Assembly (NCBI GenBank): GCA_003647375.1
Contig: QMMS01000211.1
Location: forward strand, 1 to 8,069
DNA length: 8,069 bases
Source of the DNA: Deltaproteobacteria bacterium
GTDB taxonomy: Bacteria; Desulfobacterota; Desulfobacteria; Desulfobacterales; B30-G6
Direction of reading: 5' to 3'
The stretch's first letter is position 1. Each line of letters starts with the position of its first letter. The notes beneath the pieces were generated by a model. That model searched no databases. It was not told the origin of the DNA and saw nothing but the letters and a program-made list of their open reading frames with translations. The position numbers and the translations under genes were made by a program. Below, piece after piece: positions 1-6,664 of this stretch.

Positions 1-100
1 AATTGCTACGGCGCGATGTCACCCCTAAGGCAAGGCGGATAACCGCGGCGTAGCCGAAGGCGAAGACGGGTATTTTAATGGGAGCACGGGTTTACCCGTG
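1..100. repeat. Intergenic repeat modules with GC-rich hairpin
   Basis: This non-coding stretch at the left edge holds a perfect hairpin, CACGGG-TTTA-CCCGTG (85-100), and a small CGGC-GTA-GCCG stem (46-56). It also has two 11-base words that recur in the 6.2-6.4 kb spacer: AATTGCTACGG at 1-11 (reverse complement at 6285-6295) and AAGGCGGATAA at 32-42 (same strand at 6344-6354). All three frames on the + strand hit stops within about 50 bases, so no upstream gene tail is convincing. It is probably a copy or mosaic of a dispersed REP-like intergenic repeat; the family name is not known to me. Confidence 0.5.
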
Positions 101-162
101 GGGTTCCATAACAACCGATGTCATTTCTTTCCTGGTCAAAAAAAGACTGTTTTATACATTAT

Positions 163-167
163 AGAGG
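163..167 (+). promoter_or_regulatory. Ribosome binding site deciding the start of the Yip1-type gene
   Basis: AGAGG lies 5 bases upstream of the ATG at 173. The reading frame is open back to an ATG at 98, but that start has no comparable site and would add 25 residues encoded by the repeat hairpin region. The start at 173 is therefore preferred. Confidence 0.55.
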
Positions 168-172
168 CCTTA

Positions 173-706
173 ATGAATACGTTTGTTTCCCGCATGATCA
201 GAGCTGCAAAGCTGGACTCTTTTCTGTTTGAAGAGCTTATAAATGATTCCGCAACCCAGGGACAATCCGTCTGGGTGGTTGCGATCTATGCCATGGCCAC
301 GGGTTTCGGGATGTTCAGCCGTTCAGGTGCTACTATCGTCAACGTCTGTCTCGTGACGACATTTCTTGCTTGGTACATCTGGGCCTTTACCATCTATTTT
401 GCCGGTACCTACCTGTTTCGTGACACCGAATCCCAAACTGATCGAAAAACCATCATGCGGGTGATGGCATTTGCCAGTGCCCCCGGTATCCTGCGGTTGC
501 TGGGTGTGGTTCCCCAGACAAGCGTTATTCTTTTCATTGCCACTAGCCTCTGGATTGTTGCTGCCAGTGTGATCGGAATCAAGATGGCCTTCAAGATACC
601 CCATACCGGCAAGGTTGTCATTTTATGCGCTGGAACCTGGCTTCTATCATTTTTAGTCCAGAGTCTTTTGCTGGTGATGTTTATTTCAGCATTTGGCGCA
701 TCATGA
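173..706 (+). CDS. Yip1-domain-type integral membrane protein
   Basis: This encodes a 177-residue polytopic membrane protein. After an amphipathic N-terminus (1-30, containing LDSFLFEEL), hydrophobic segments lie at about 32-50, 55-82, 98-115, 117-138 and 147-172. The pattern RVMAFASAPGILRLLG (96-111), in which a charged residue precedes a small-residue-rich helix with a Pro, resembles the central part of bacterial Yip1-family (PF04893) proteins. These are small inner-membrane proteins of mostly unknown function, and the assignment is by resemblance only. The start at 173 is chosen over 98 because of the AGAGG site. The gene lies 95 bases upstream of the receiver gene on the same strand, with a hairpin repeat in the gap, so co-transcription is possible but not shown. 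Nothing in the protein suggests a direct signalling role. Confidence 0.72.
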   Translation: MNTFVSRMIRAAKLDSFLFEELINDSATQGQSVWVVAIYAMATGFGMFSRSGATIVNVCLVTTFLAWYIWAFTIYFAGTYLFRDTESQTDRKTIMRVMAFASAPGILRLLGVVPQTSVILFIATSLWIVAASVIGIKMAFKIPHTGKVVILCAGTWLLSFLVQSLLLVMFISAFGAS

Positions 707-743
707 ATAGCTGAAGGTGGTACGCAATTCCATTTAATGTAGC

Positions 744-761
744 GCAGGTCTTTAGACCTGC
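744..761. repeat. REP-like hairpin, 7-bp stem with TTTA loop
   Basis: GCAGGTC-TTTA-GACCTGC is a perfect inverted repeat in the 95-base gap between the Yip1-type gene and the receiver gene, in the context GTAGC-G...CCCAACCC. It shares architecture (6-7 bp GC-rich stem, TTTA loop) with the hairpin at 85-100. No U-run follows, so it is unlikely to be an intrinsic terminator. It may be a dispersed repeat, and in the transcript it could attenuate or stabilise the mRNA ahead of the receiver gene. Confidence 0.6.
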
Positions 762-801
762 CCAACCCAATGAACATAGAACAGATAAGGCTATTAATCT
801 C

Positions 802-1176
802 ATGCCTCCAACAATACTGATCGTCGACGACGAACCGAACATTGTTATACCATTGCAGTTTTTAATGGAACAGAACGGCCATAACACGTTGGTGGCCCAG
901 AGCGGTGAAGAAGCCCTGGAAATAATATCCAAGGAGAAACCGGATCTGGTTCTGCTGGATATCATGTTACCGGGTGTTGACGGATTTGAGGTATGTGAAA
1001 TCATCCGCCTGAACCCTGAATGGCGAAATACTCGGATCATATTCCTGACCGCCAAGGGACGTGATGTGGATATTGCCAAGGGAATGGTTCTGGGTGCTGA
1101 TGAATACATCACGAAACCGTTTTCCAACCAGCAGATCATCGATGCTGTGAAGAAATTACTCGAAGAACCGGAATGA
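802..1176 (+). CDS. Stand-alone CheY-like response regulator receiver
   Basis: The 124-residue protein consists of one receiver domain with no output domain. Family hallmarks are all present: the acidic pair D9/D10 (ILIVDDEP), phospho-acceptor D53 (LVLLDIMLPG), switch residue T83 (FLTAK), Y102 and the conserved K105 (EYITKPF). It should accept a phosphoryl group from a histidine kinase and signal by protein-protein contact, as CheY, Spo0F and DivK-type proteins do. AAGG (787-790) is a weak, distant ribosome site. Its stop codon overlaps the ATG of the next gene (ATGA, 1173-1176), so the two are almost certainly translated coupled. Since that neighbour is a degenerate kinase fused to an exonuclease, the receiver may dock onto it. 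The closest full kinase is the convergent symporter-kinase. Partner assignment is inference. Confidence 0.93.
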   Translation: MPPTILIVDDEPNIVIPLQFLMEQNGHNTLVAQSGEEALEIISKEKPDLVLLDIMLPGVDGFEVCEIIRLNPEWRNTRIIFLTAKGRDVDIAKGMVLGADEYITKPFSNQQIIDAVKKLLEEPE

Positions 1177-3371
1177 AAAACAACAGCAAAATCTGGTGGG
1201 CATTCAGCATATCCATCGGTATTGCTGCAGTGCTTGCCCTTGCCCTGGTGGTGCTTTTCTGGCATCAATCCATCCAACAGAACAGACCCATACTTCAGGA
1301 AATATTTGCTCGCTACGGTCACACCATTCTTGTCATCGGCCTGGCACTGATCGCCTGGTTCGGGTTCATGTTTGCCCGGGTTTTTCGAAACGCCATTATC
1401 CCCATGAACCAATTGTCGGAAGAGGTGGAGCTGATTCATTCCGTGAACCCTGCGCACCGGATCCAACTCGAGGGCGCATACGGGTTGACGCAGCTGGTGG
1501 AGAAAATCAATACCGGGGCTGAACAATACGAAAAATTGGAAAAAAGCGTTTTCGATCGCGTGCATATTGCCAAAGCAGAGCTGGAGGAAGAGAAAAATAT
1601 CCTTGCCGCCATCATGGCCGAGCTACCGGAAGCGGTACTGGTCTGTAACAAGGAAGGCATGATTATCCTCTACAATTCCCAGGCAAAGCGTTATTTCAGC
1701 GAAAAAAATACCACTCTGAAGACAGGGCGTCAGCCGGATATCGCCAAGGATGCAACCGTTGAAAGTCAAGGGAAAGCACATCTGGGTATCGGTCGATCCA
1801 TCTTTGGTATCATCGGTGAAAATATCATTCGCCACGCACTGGGAGAAATCCGCACAAAGCTAAAAAGGAACGAAGAAAATGTAACCTCGACTTTTGTCGT
1901 GACGGACAGGGCAAACAAACTTCTGCGAGCGGAAGCCGCTCCGATCCTGAATCCGCAGAGGGAATTCTCCGGGTTTATCGTTGTTTTCAATGACATCACT
2001 CAGGGGTTGAGGCTCGAAGCAAGGGCTGAATTCCTTGTCAGATCCTTTCAGGAAAAAATCCGACATTCGGTTGCCAGTATCAAATCAGCTATCGAGATTA
2101 TTCAGGTATACCCGGATATAGAGCCGTCCCGTCAACACCAATTAAAGGAGATCATTCACGCTGAATCCAGATCGTTGGAACAACTGATACAACGTGAGTC
2201 CAAAGAGGCTTTCAAGCAGACCAGGAATCAATGGCCGTTGGTGCCGCTTTCTATTCCAGACCTGTTTGATGCGCTGCAAAAAAAAGCAGACGAACGGCTT
2301 GGGATAGAACTGGCCGTAGAGCCTTGCACAGGAAGATGCTGGGTTAAAATCGACACCTATGCCATGATTCTGATTCTTCTGTTTATGCTTGAAAGGGTCT
2401 GTGCCGAGACCGGTATTCGTCGGTATGTTTGTCGATATGCAGAAAATGAGGATATTGTTTTCCTGGATTTTTCATGGGAGGGTAGCCCGTTGAAAATCGA
2501 AAAGCTCAGACAATGGGAAACCATGCAGTTGAACTTTATGAAGGAGGGGATGCCCCTGCATTTGAAGGAAGTACTGGACCATCACAATGCAGAGATCTGG
2601 TCCTATGCAGATCAGCAACGGGAAAAAAAATCCTGCCTGCGCATCTATCTGCCGGCTTTTCGGCCCCAGGAGCAGGACTCGGTTCGTCACGCAGCCATTT
2701 TACCCGCGAGCCGCCCTGAGTTCTATGATTTTGACCTGTTTCATCAGCCTGGTCAATCGCCGGATCTCGACAATCGTCTGTTGAAAGATCTTGCTTACAC
2801 GGTATTTGATACGGAAACCACGGGCCTGAATCCAGCCGGTGGAGACGCGATTGTATCGATTGGTGCTCTTCGAATCATCAACACCCATATTCTCACCGAA
2901 GAATCCTTTGATCAGATGGTGAACCCCCAGCGCGAAATTCCCCTGTCCGCAACAAAAATTCATGGCATCAGTGACGCCATGGTACAATCTCAACCCATCA
3001 TCGATGTGGTGTTGCCGGCATTCTTTAAATACACCGAGGGTACCATCATTGTGGCACACAACGCGGCTTTTGACATGCGGATGCTCCAAACCTACGAAAA
3101 CCGGACCGGCATCAAGTTTGTCAATCCGGTTTTGGATACACTCCTGCTTTCCGCCATCGTTCACTCAGCACAGGAAGACCAGACCCTCTCATCCATTGCC
3201 GGACGACTGGGTGTGTCGGTGGTCGATCGCCACACGGCCATGGGAGACGCCATGATGACGGCCAAGATTTTCATCAGAATGATTCCCTTGCTGGAAAAAA
3301 AGGGCATTCGGACCCTGGGAGAGGCGAGGGCCGCTTCGGAGAAGACGTACTATGCCAGGATGACATTCTAA
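1173..3371 (+). CDS. Membrane PAS/pseudo-histidine-kinase fused to DEDDh 3'-5' exonuclease
   Basis: The protein has 732 residues. TM helices at about 9-30 and 50-72 enclose a loop of only about 20 residues, so there is no sizeable periplasmic sensor. A HAMP-like linker (70-125) and coiled coil lead into a PAS domain (about 139-278). Residues 284-345 look like HisKA (ASIKSAIEII, 301-310), but the phospho-His position is E294. The ATPase-like part (about 355-495) lacks N-box asparagines (LLFMLERVC), has WEGSPL in place of DNGxG, and GMPLHL in place of GLGL. Residues 540-705 form a DnaQ-type exonuclease with every metal ligand: D546/E548 (FDTETTGL), D634 (AHNAAFDMRML), and H687/D692 (HTAMGD). 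It therefore probably cannot autophosphorylate but should hydrolyse nucleic acid 3' ends on the cytoplasmic side of the membrane. The substrate is unknown. The start overlaps the receiver stop (ATGA). Confidence 0.9.
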   Translation: MKNNSKIWWAFSISIGIAAVLALALVVLFWHQSIQQNRPILQEIFARYGHTILVIGLALIAWFGFMFARVFRNAIIPMNQLSEEVELIHSVNPAHRIQLEGAYGLTQLVEKINTGAEQYEKLEKSVFDRVHIAKAELEEEKNILAAIMAELPEAVLVCNKEGMIILYNSQAKRYFSEKNTTLKTGRQPDIAKDATVESQGKAHLGIGRSIFGIIGENIIRHALGEIRTKLKRNEENVTSTFVVTDRANKLLRAEAAPILNPQREFSGFIVVFNDITQGLRLEARAEFLVRSFQEKIRHSVASIKSAIEIIQVYPDIEPSRQHQLKEIIHAESRSLEQLIQRESKEAFKQTRNQWPLVPLSIPDLFDALQKKADERLGIELAVEPCTGRCWVKIDTYAMILILLFMLERVCAETGIRRYVCRYAENEDIVFLDFSWEGSPLKIEKLRQWETMQLNFMKEGMPLHLKEVLDHHNAEIWSYADQQREKKSCLRIYLPAFRPQEQDSVRHAAILPASRPEFYDFDLFHQPGQSPDLDNRLLKDLAYTVFDTETTGLNPAGGDAIVSIGALRIINTHILTEESFDQMVNPQREIPLSATKIHGISDAMVQSQPIIDVVLPAFFKYTEGTIIVAHNAAFDMRMLQTYENRTGIKFVNPVLDTLLLSAIVHSAQEDQTLSSIAGRLGVSVVDRHTAMGDAMMTAKIFIRMIPLLEKKGIRTLGEARAASEKTYYARMTF

Positions 3372-6118
3372 TTCTGTTTCTTCATCTTTTCAAAAAATCG
3401 ATAAGGCTTCCGCGCTTTCGTATCGGTTCTCAATGGTAGCGTAAAGGAAAATATCGTACCTTTTCCGGGCTTGCTTTTGACCCAGATACGGCCGTGGTGT
3501 AATTCGATGATCTGTTTGGTGATGGTCAATCCCAGGCCGGTGCCGGATGGCCTGCCCTTGGACTCGGTGTTGGCCTGGCGAAATTTTTCAAAAATAAGAT
3601 TCTGGTCTTTCTTGTGAATACCGATTCCGTTATCTGCAACATCCACCCTCAAGAAATCTTTTTCCGTGGTTAGTTTGATTTTGATCTTACCATTCTTTGG
3701 GTCACAGAATTTAATGGCGTTGGAAATCAAGTTCATCAGGACCTGCATGAGCTGGTCCCGATCTCCTCGTATAATTTTCGGGGGAAGCGCCAGATCTTGT
3801 TCCAGAGGAATACGCTTGTCCCTAAGCAATTGAGCGGAAGCCGCCAATGCGTCCGCAATAATGTCATTGAAGTCTATGTGTGCGAACTCCCAATCTGCAA
3901 TACCTGCTTCTATTTTCTGGAAATTCAACACCTGGGTTATCAGGCGGGATAAGCGTTCGGTCTCCTTGACGATAATGCCGAGAAATTTGTCGCGTTCATC
4001 GAGACCCAGAGCAGGATTGTCACGCAGGATTTCCGTCAGGGAACGGACGGATGTGAGAGGGGTTTTGAGCTCATGCGTGACCGTGGAAATAAAATTGTCT
4101 TTGAGTTTGTCCAGCTCAGTGAGGCGTTCATTGACCCGTTTCAACTCTGTAGTGGCTTTTTCCAGTTCCTGGCTGTAGGCAATGGCATGGCGGGTTTCAT
4201 CCAGCATATCCATGACTTCATCGATGCTGGGTGGTTCCTCCTTGACGGCGGTGCCCATTATGATACGTGCAGATGCAGACCCGATGGCTCCTGCCAGTAG
4301 CTTTTCGATATGTGCTATCAAACCGGCATCTTCGATGATATCTTTATCCCAGTCGATTCGGCTGCTCCGGGCGTAGGAGAAAAGGGCATCGGTGCTTTTT
4401 TCTTCCCCAAGGAACCGACTCAGAATTGATTTCAGGTCCGGCAGGGATGCTTTCCCCCGCCACATGAGAGCCCGTTCTTTTTCACCGGGGTGTTTGAATA
4501 TATCTACAAACAACGCTGCTTGCGTATGTTCCAGTGCCGAGGGCTTCTTGAAGATGGAGATGCCCACATAGAGACCGATATTGAACAGCATACTCCAGAA
4601 AACAGAGTGGGACTTCTGGCTGAGCTCCTGTAAGCCAAATAACTGGTAGGGTCTGAGCCATTCGATACCAAAAGGCCCGTTGGTAACGAAGCTTTCCGGC
4701 AGGATGCCGCCGTGGACCAGGTAGGGCAGGATAAGGGTATATATCCATATGCCGAAACCGACAGTTAAGCCCCATAGTGCGCCGGACCGGGTTCCCCCTT
4801 TCCAGAAGATGCCGCCCAGTATGCTTGGTGCAAACTGGGTTACGGCCACAAATGATAAAAGACCGATGGATACAAGCGGATAAAATTCACCTGTCAGGCG
4901 AACGTAAATATAGCCCAGGAGCAGCACCATGGCGATACTGCCCCTTCGAATACCCAGCAGCAGGCTGCTCAAATCACTTCTTTCCGTCAATTTCAATGGC
5001 TGGAAACGCAGCAGGATCGGCATGACAAGTTCGTTGCAGATCATGGTTGACAGGGCGATGGTCTCCACAATGACCATACCGGTTGCTGCCGACATGCCGC
5101 CCAGAAATACCAGCAACGTCAAAATGGATTGTCCCTGGGACATGGGCAGGGCCAGAACATAGGTGTCGGGATCGATAAGATTCCCTGGAAAATGGAGAAG
5201 CCCGGCCACCGCCACCGGGAGGACAAAAATATTAATGGCGATCAGGTAAAGGGGAAATAGCCACATGGCTTTGTTCAGGTGCTCTTCGTTGACATTTTCT
5301 ACAACAGCCACTTGAAACTGGCGGGGCAGGAATAGAATGGCCATCATGGATACGAAGATCTGGAACCCCCAACGGGAATAGGCACCGGGCTCCTTGCTGA
5401 TGCTGAAAAGATTTTCCGCATTCGGCAGGGCGGCTGCCTGTTGCATCAGATCACCGAATCCATCAAAAAGGCCGAATGTCACGAAGATCCCAACGGCGAT
5501 AAAGGCAGTCAGCTTCATGACGGATTCGAATGCAATGGCTGCCACCAGACCTTCATGTCGTTCGGTGGCATCCAGGTGACGTGTTCCAAAGAGAATGGAG
5601 AAAATGGCCAGGATAACAGCCACGTAGAAAGCGGTATCCGTAAACACCGGTATTTCGGCCACGCTGGTGGGTTGGTTTGTCAGGATCAAAAAACTCTTGG
5701 ATATGGCTTTGAGCTGAATGGATATGTATGGAACAATGCCCATGACGGCGATCACGGAAACCAATCCTCCCAATGTCGTGCTCTTTCCATATCGGGAGGC
5801 AATGAAGTCGGCAATGGACGTGATGCGACAGGTTTTGCTGATGCGGATTATTTTACGCAGAACAAACCAGCTCAAAGCGATCATCAGCGTCGGCCCAAGA
5901 TAGATGGTGAGAAAAATGGGCCCGGAAGCCACGGCGCGGCCAACACTGCCGTAGAAGGTCCAGGCCGTACAATAGACCGCCAGGGAAAGTGCATAGATGT
6001 ATGGATTGCTGATAATGCTGTTGCCGGCGTCCGCCCTTTTATCACCGTAATATGCGATGGCAAAGAGCAGGCCGATATAGGCAAAGGAAAAAAAGAGAAT
6101 GGTTTTTGTTGCTAACAT
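3368..6118 (-). CDS. Sodium/solute symporter-type sensor histidine kinase (CbrA/CrbS-like)
   Basis: The protein has 916 residues. Residues 1-525 form an SSS-family transporter fold of about 13 helices, including the signature GGMSAATGMVIVETIALS (340-357) where S343/T346 fall at the usual Na+ site. A STAC-type linker (about 558-625) ends in LLAGAIGSASARIIMG (607-622). A coiled coil (about 640-675) precedes HisKA with phospho-acceptor H682 (THELKTP). The ATPase domain is intact: N-box N796/N800/K803, DNGIGI (829-834), FEKF (843-846) and SGTGLGL (858-864). Unlike CbrA, no PAS domain is evident between transporter and kinase, and there is no C-terminal receiver. Relatives CbrA (C/N balance, histidine) and CrbS (acetate) couple solute passage to kinase activity; the solute here cannot be told. 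It converges on the exonuclease gene with a 4-base stop overlap. The start ATG at 6118 has no clear Shine-Dalgarno. Confidence 0.93.
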   Translation of the reverse strand: MLATKTILFFSFAYIGLLFAIAYYGDKRADAGNSIISNPYIYALSLAVYCTAWTFYGSVGRAVASGPIFLTIYLGPTLMIALSWFVLRKIIRISKTCRITSIADFIASRYGKSTTLGGLVSVIAVMGIVPYISIQLKAISKSFLILTNQPTSVAEIPVFTDTAFYVAVILAIFSILFGTRHLDATERHEGLVAAIAFESVMKLTAFIAVGIFVTFGLFDGFGDLMQQAAALPNAENLFSISKEPGAYSRWGFQIFVSMMAILFLPRQFQVAVVENVNEEHLNKAMWLFPLYLIAINIFVLPVAVAGLLHFPGNLIDPDTYVLALPMSQGQSILTLLVFLGGMSAATGMVIVETIALSTMICNELVMPILLRFQPLKLTERSDLSSLLLGIRRGSIAMVLLLGYIYVRLTGEFYPLVSIGLLSFVAVTQFAPSILGGIFWKGGTRSGALWGLTVGFGIWIYTLILPYLVHGGILPESFVTNGPFGIEWLRPYQLFGLQELSQKSHSVFWSMLFNIGLYVGISIFKKPSALEHTQAALFVDIFKHPGEKERALMWRGKASLPDLKSILSRFLGEEKSTDALFSYARSSRIDWDKDIIEDAGLIAHIEKLLAGAIGSASARIIMGTAVKEEPPSIDEVMDMLDETRHAIAYSQELEKATTELKRVNERLTELDKLKDNFISTVTHELKTPLTSVRSLTEILRDNPALGLDERDKFLGIIVKETERLSRLITQVLNFQKIEAGIADWEFAHIDFNDIIADALAASAQLLRDKRIPLEQDLALPPKIIRGDRDQLMQVLMNLISNAIKFCDPKNGKIKIKLTTEKDFLRVDVADNGIGIHKKDQNLIFEKFRQANTESKGRPSGTGLGLTITKQIIELHHGRIWVKSKPGKGTIFSFTLPLRTDTKARKPYRFFEKMKKQN

Positions 6119-6133
6119 AATGTCATGGCTTTA

Positions 6134-6162
6134 TTTATTCCATGAATTGTTGTATTTCTCAA
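6134..6162 (-). promoter_or_regulatory. Candidate sigma-70-like promoter for the symporter-kinase
   Basis: On the minus strand, TTGAGA (6157-6162) and AATAAA (6134-6139) are separated by 17 bases, and the predicted start of transcription is only about 10 bases before the ATG. A second -10-like TATAAA lies further upstream (6188-6193), without a good -35 partner. A promoter here would let the kinase be expressed independently of the small membrane gene upstream. This is a consensus match only. Confidence 0.3.
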
Positions 6163-6198
6163 CCCGATGGAATAGCGTGTCCCAGTATTTATAGTAAC

Positions 6199-6387
6199 AC
6201 GGTTATCCGTAAAACCCAAGTTGGGTCGTTGTGCCGGCCTGTGAATATTCGGTTTGAATCCGGCCAAAACTCGTGCTCAAGGCTCCGTAGCAATTAACCT
6301 TTGCTTTTGCATTCATCCATGGGCAAGCCCGTGGTATTCTGCGAAGGCGGATAAAATTGTGAGCGAAGCGAGCTCAGCTCTTATCCG
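6199..6387. repeat. Repeat-rich spacer between symporter-kinase and small membrane gene
   Basis: The 255-base gap (6119-6373) has no ORF worth calling but is dense in symmetry. It holds ACGG-TTAT-CCGT (6199-6210), the 13-base palindrome ACCCAAGTTGGGT (6214-6226) and GCCGG/CCGGC arms around 6233-6264. The hairpin CCATGGG-CAAG-CCCGTGG (6317-6334, one G-T wobble) follows. Last come the CGGATAA (6348-6354) / TTATCCG (6381-6387) arms enclosing a GAGC...GCTC stem (6361-6375). It shares 11-base words with positions 1-11 and 32-42. The last hairpin overlaps the 3' end of the small gene. It reads as accreted dispersed repeats. Confidence 0.5.
6214..6226. promoter_or_regulatory. 13-bp palindrome, possible operator
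   Basis: ACCCAA-G-TTGGGT is a perfect inverted repeat about 90 bases upstream of the symporter-kinase start and just upstream of its candidate promoter elements. It could bind a dimeric regulator or be a repeat remnant; nothing in the window decides. Confidence 0.2.
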
Positions 6388-6598
6388 ATTTTTGCAGGGT
6401 TTCTCTCGGCCGGCGTGTGGTGATGCTGATGAGAAGGACCAGGGCAGACCAGACCGAAAAAATATACAGGCAGAGCAGGGGGATTCCAAGGACGAAGATT
6501 TTTACATTGAACAAGGATAGTATCGGATAGTTCAACAAGAGACATCCCAGAAAGAACAGGCTGATCAATCGTTTGTTTTTATTATTGTTCTGTGCCAT
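6374..6598 (-). CDS. Small two-TM protein, CbrX-like companion of the symporter-kinase
   Basis: The 74-residue protein has a basic, Asn-rich N-terminus and two hydrophobic helices at about 11-30 and 34-60, the latter ending in TTRR. The pattern LGCLLLNYPILSLF ... VLGIPLLCLYIFSVWS resembles the short hydrophobic proteins encoded next to SSS transporters and SSS-type kinases. Those include the small transporter-subunit families (DUF3311/DUF4212-like) and, as I recall, CbrX upstream of cbrA in Pseudomonas. It lies upstream of and co-directional with the kinase, which supports a role as an accessory subunit of its symporter half. Unlike the tight coupling usual for such pairs, a 255-base repeat-rich spacer separates them. 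Its last codons (SDKS-stop) fall within the arm of a hairpin repeat, so the original C-terminus may have been replaced. No good Shine-Dalgarno is seen; see the promoter at 6607-6636. Confidence 0.7.
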   Translation of the reverse strand: MAQNNNKNKRLISLFFLGCLLLNYPILSLFNVKIFVLGIPLLCLYIFSVWSALVLLISITTRRPRETLQKSDKS

Positions 6599-6606
6599 GA
6601 CAGATC

Positions 6607-6636
6607 ATGTTAAGAGATTGCTCCAAGTCGTGTCAA
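6607..6636 (-). promoter_or_regulatory. Candidate promoter of the small membrane gene, near-leaderless
   Basis: On the minus strand a perfect TTGACA (6631-6636) is followed after 18 bases by TAACAT (6607-6612, 4 of 6 to consensus). The implied transcription start (about 6600) would be almost at the ATG (6598), giving a leader too short for a Shine-Dalgarno site, which agrees with the absence of one. It lies in the 66-base gap shared with the divergent radical SAM gene. Confidence 0.35.
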
Positions 6637-6664
6637 GAAAAAACCCCGAAAGTGTGTATTCAAA

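Noticed and set aside
98..172. Extended N-terminus of the Yip1-type protein from ATG at 98
   Set aside because: The added 25 residues are encoded by hairpin-repeat flank with no ribosome site; the ATG at 173 has AGAGG at a good distance.
681..1565. Minus-strand 294-codon open frame opposite the receiver and the start of the pseudokinase gene
   Set aside because: It lies antisense to two clearly conserved domains, has no recognisable motif and a Cys/His/Arg-rich random-like composition.
2700..3164. Minus-strand 154-codon open frame opposite the exonuclease domain
   Set aside because: It is the shadow of a domain with a complete DEDDh motif set and has no family resemblance.
5441..6115. Plus-strand 224-codon open frame opposite the symporter domain
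   Set aside because: Its low-complexity Gly/Asn/Asp/His composition is typical of the complement of hydrophobic transmembrane codons, and it is fully covered by the SSS kinase.
3368..6118. Symporter-kinase as a plain sodium/proline or acetate transporter with a fused kinase named cbrA or crbS
   Set aside because: The architecture matches that class, but solute and cognate regulator cannot be told from sequence, so no gene symbol is assigned.
6348..6392. Hairpin followed by ATTTTT as an intrinsic terminator
   Set aside because: The T-run would serve a plus-strand transcript, but no plus-strand gene lies upstream; on the minus strand no U-run follows the stem.
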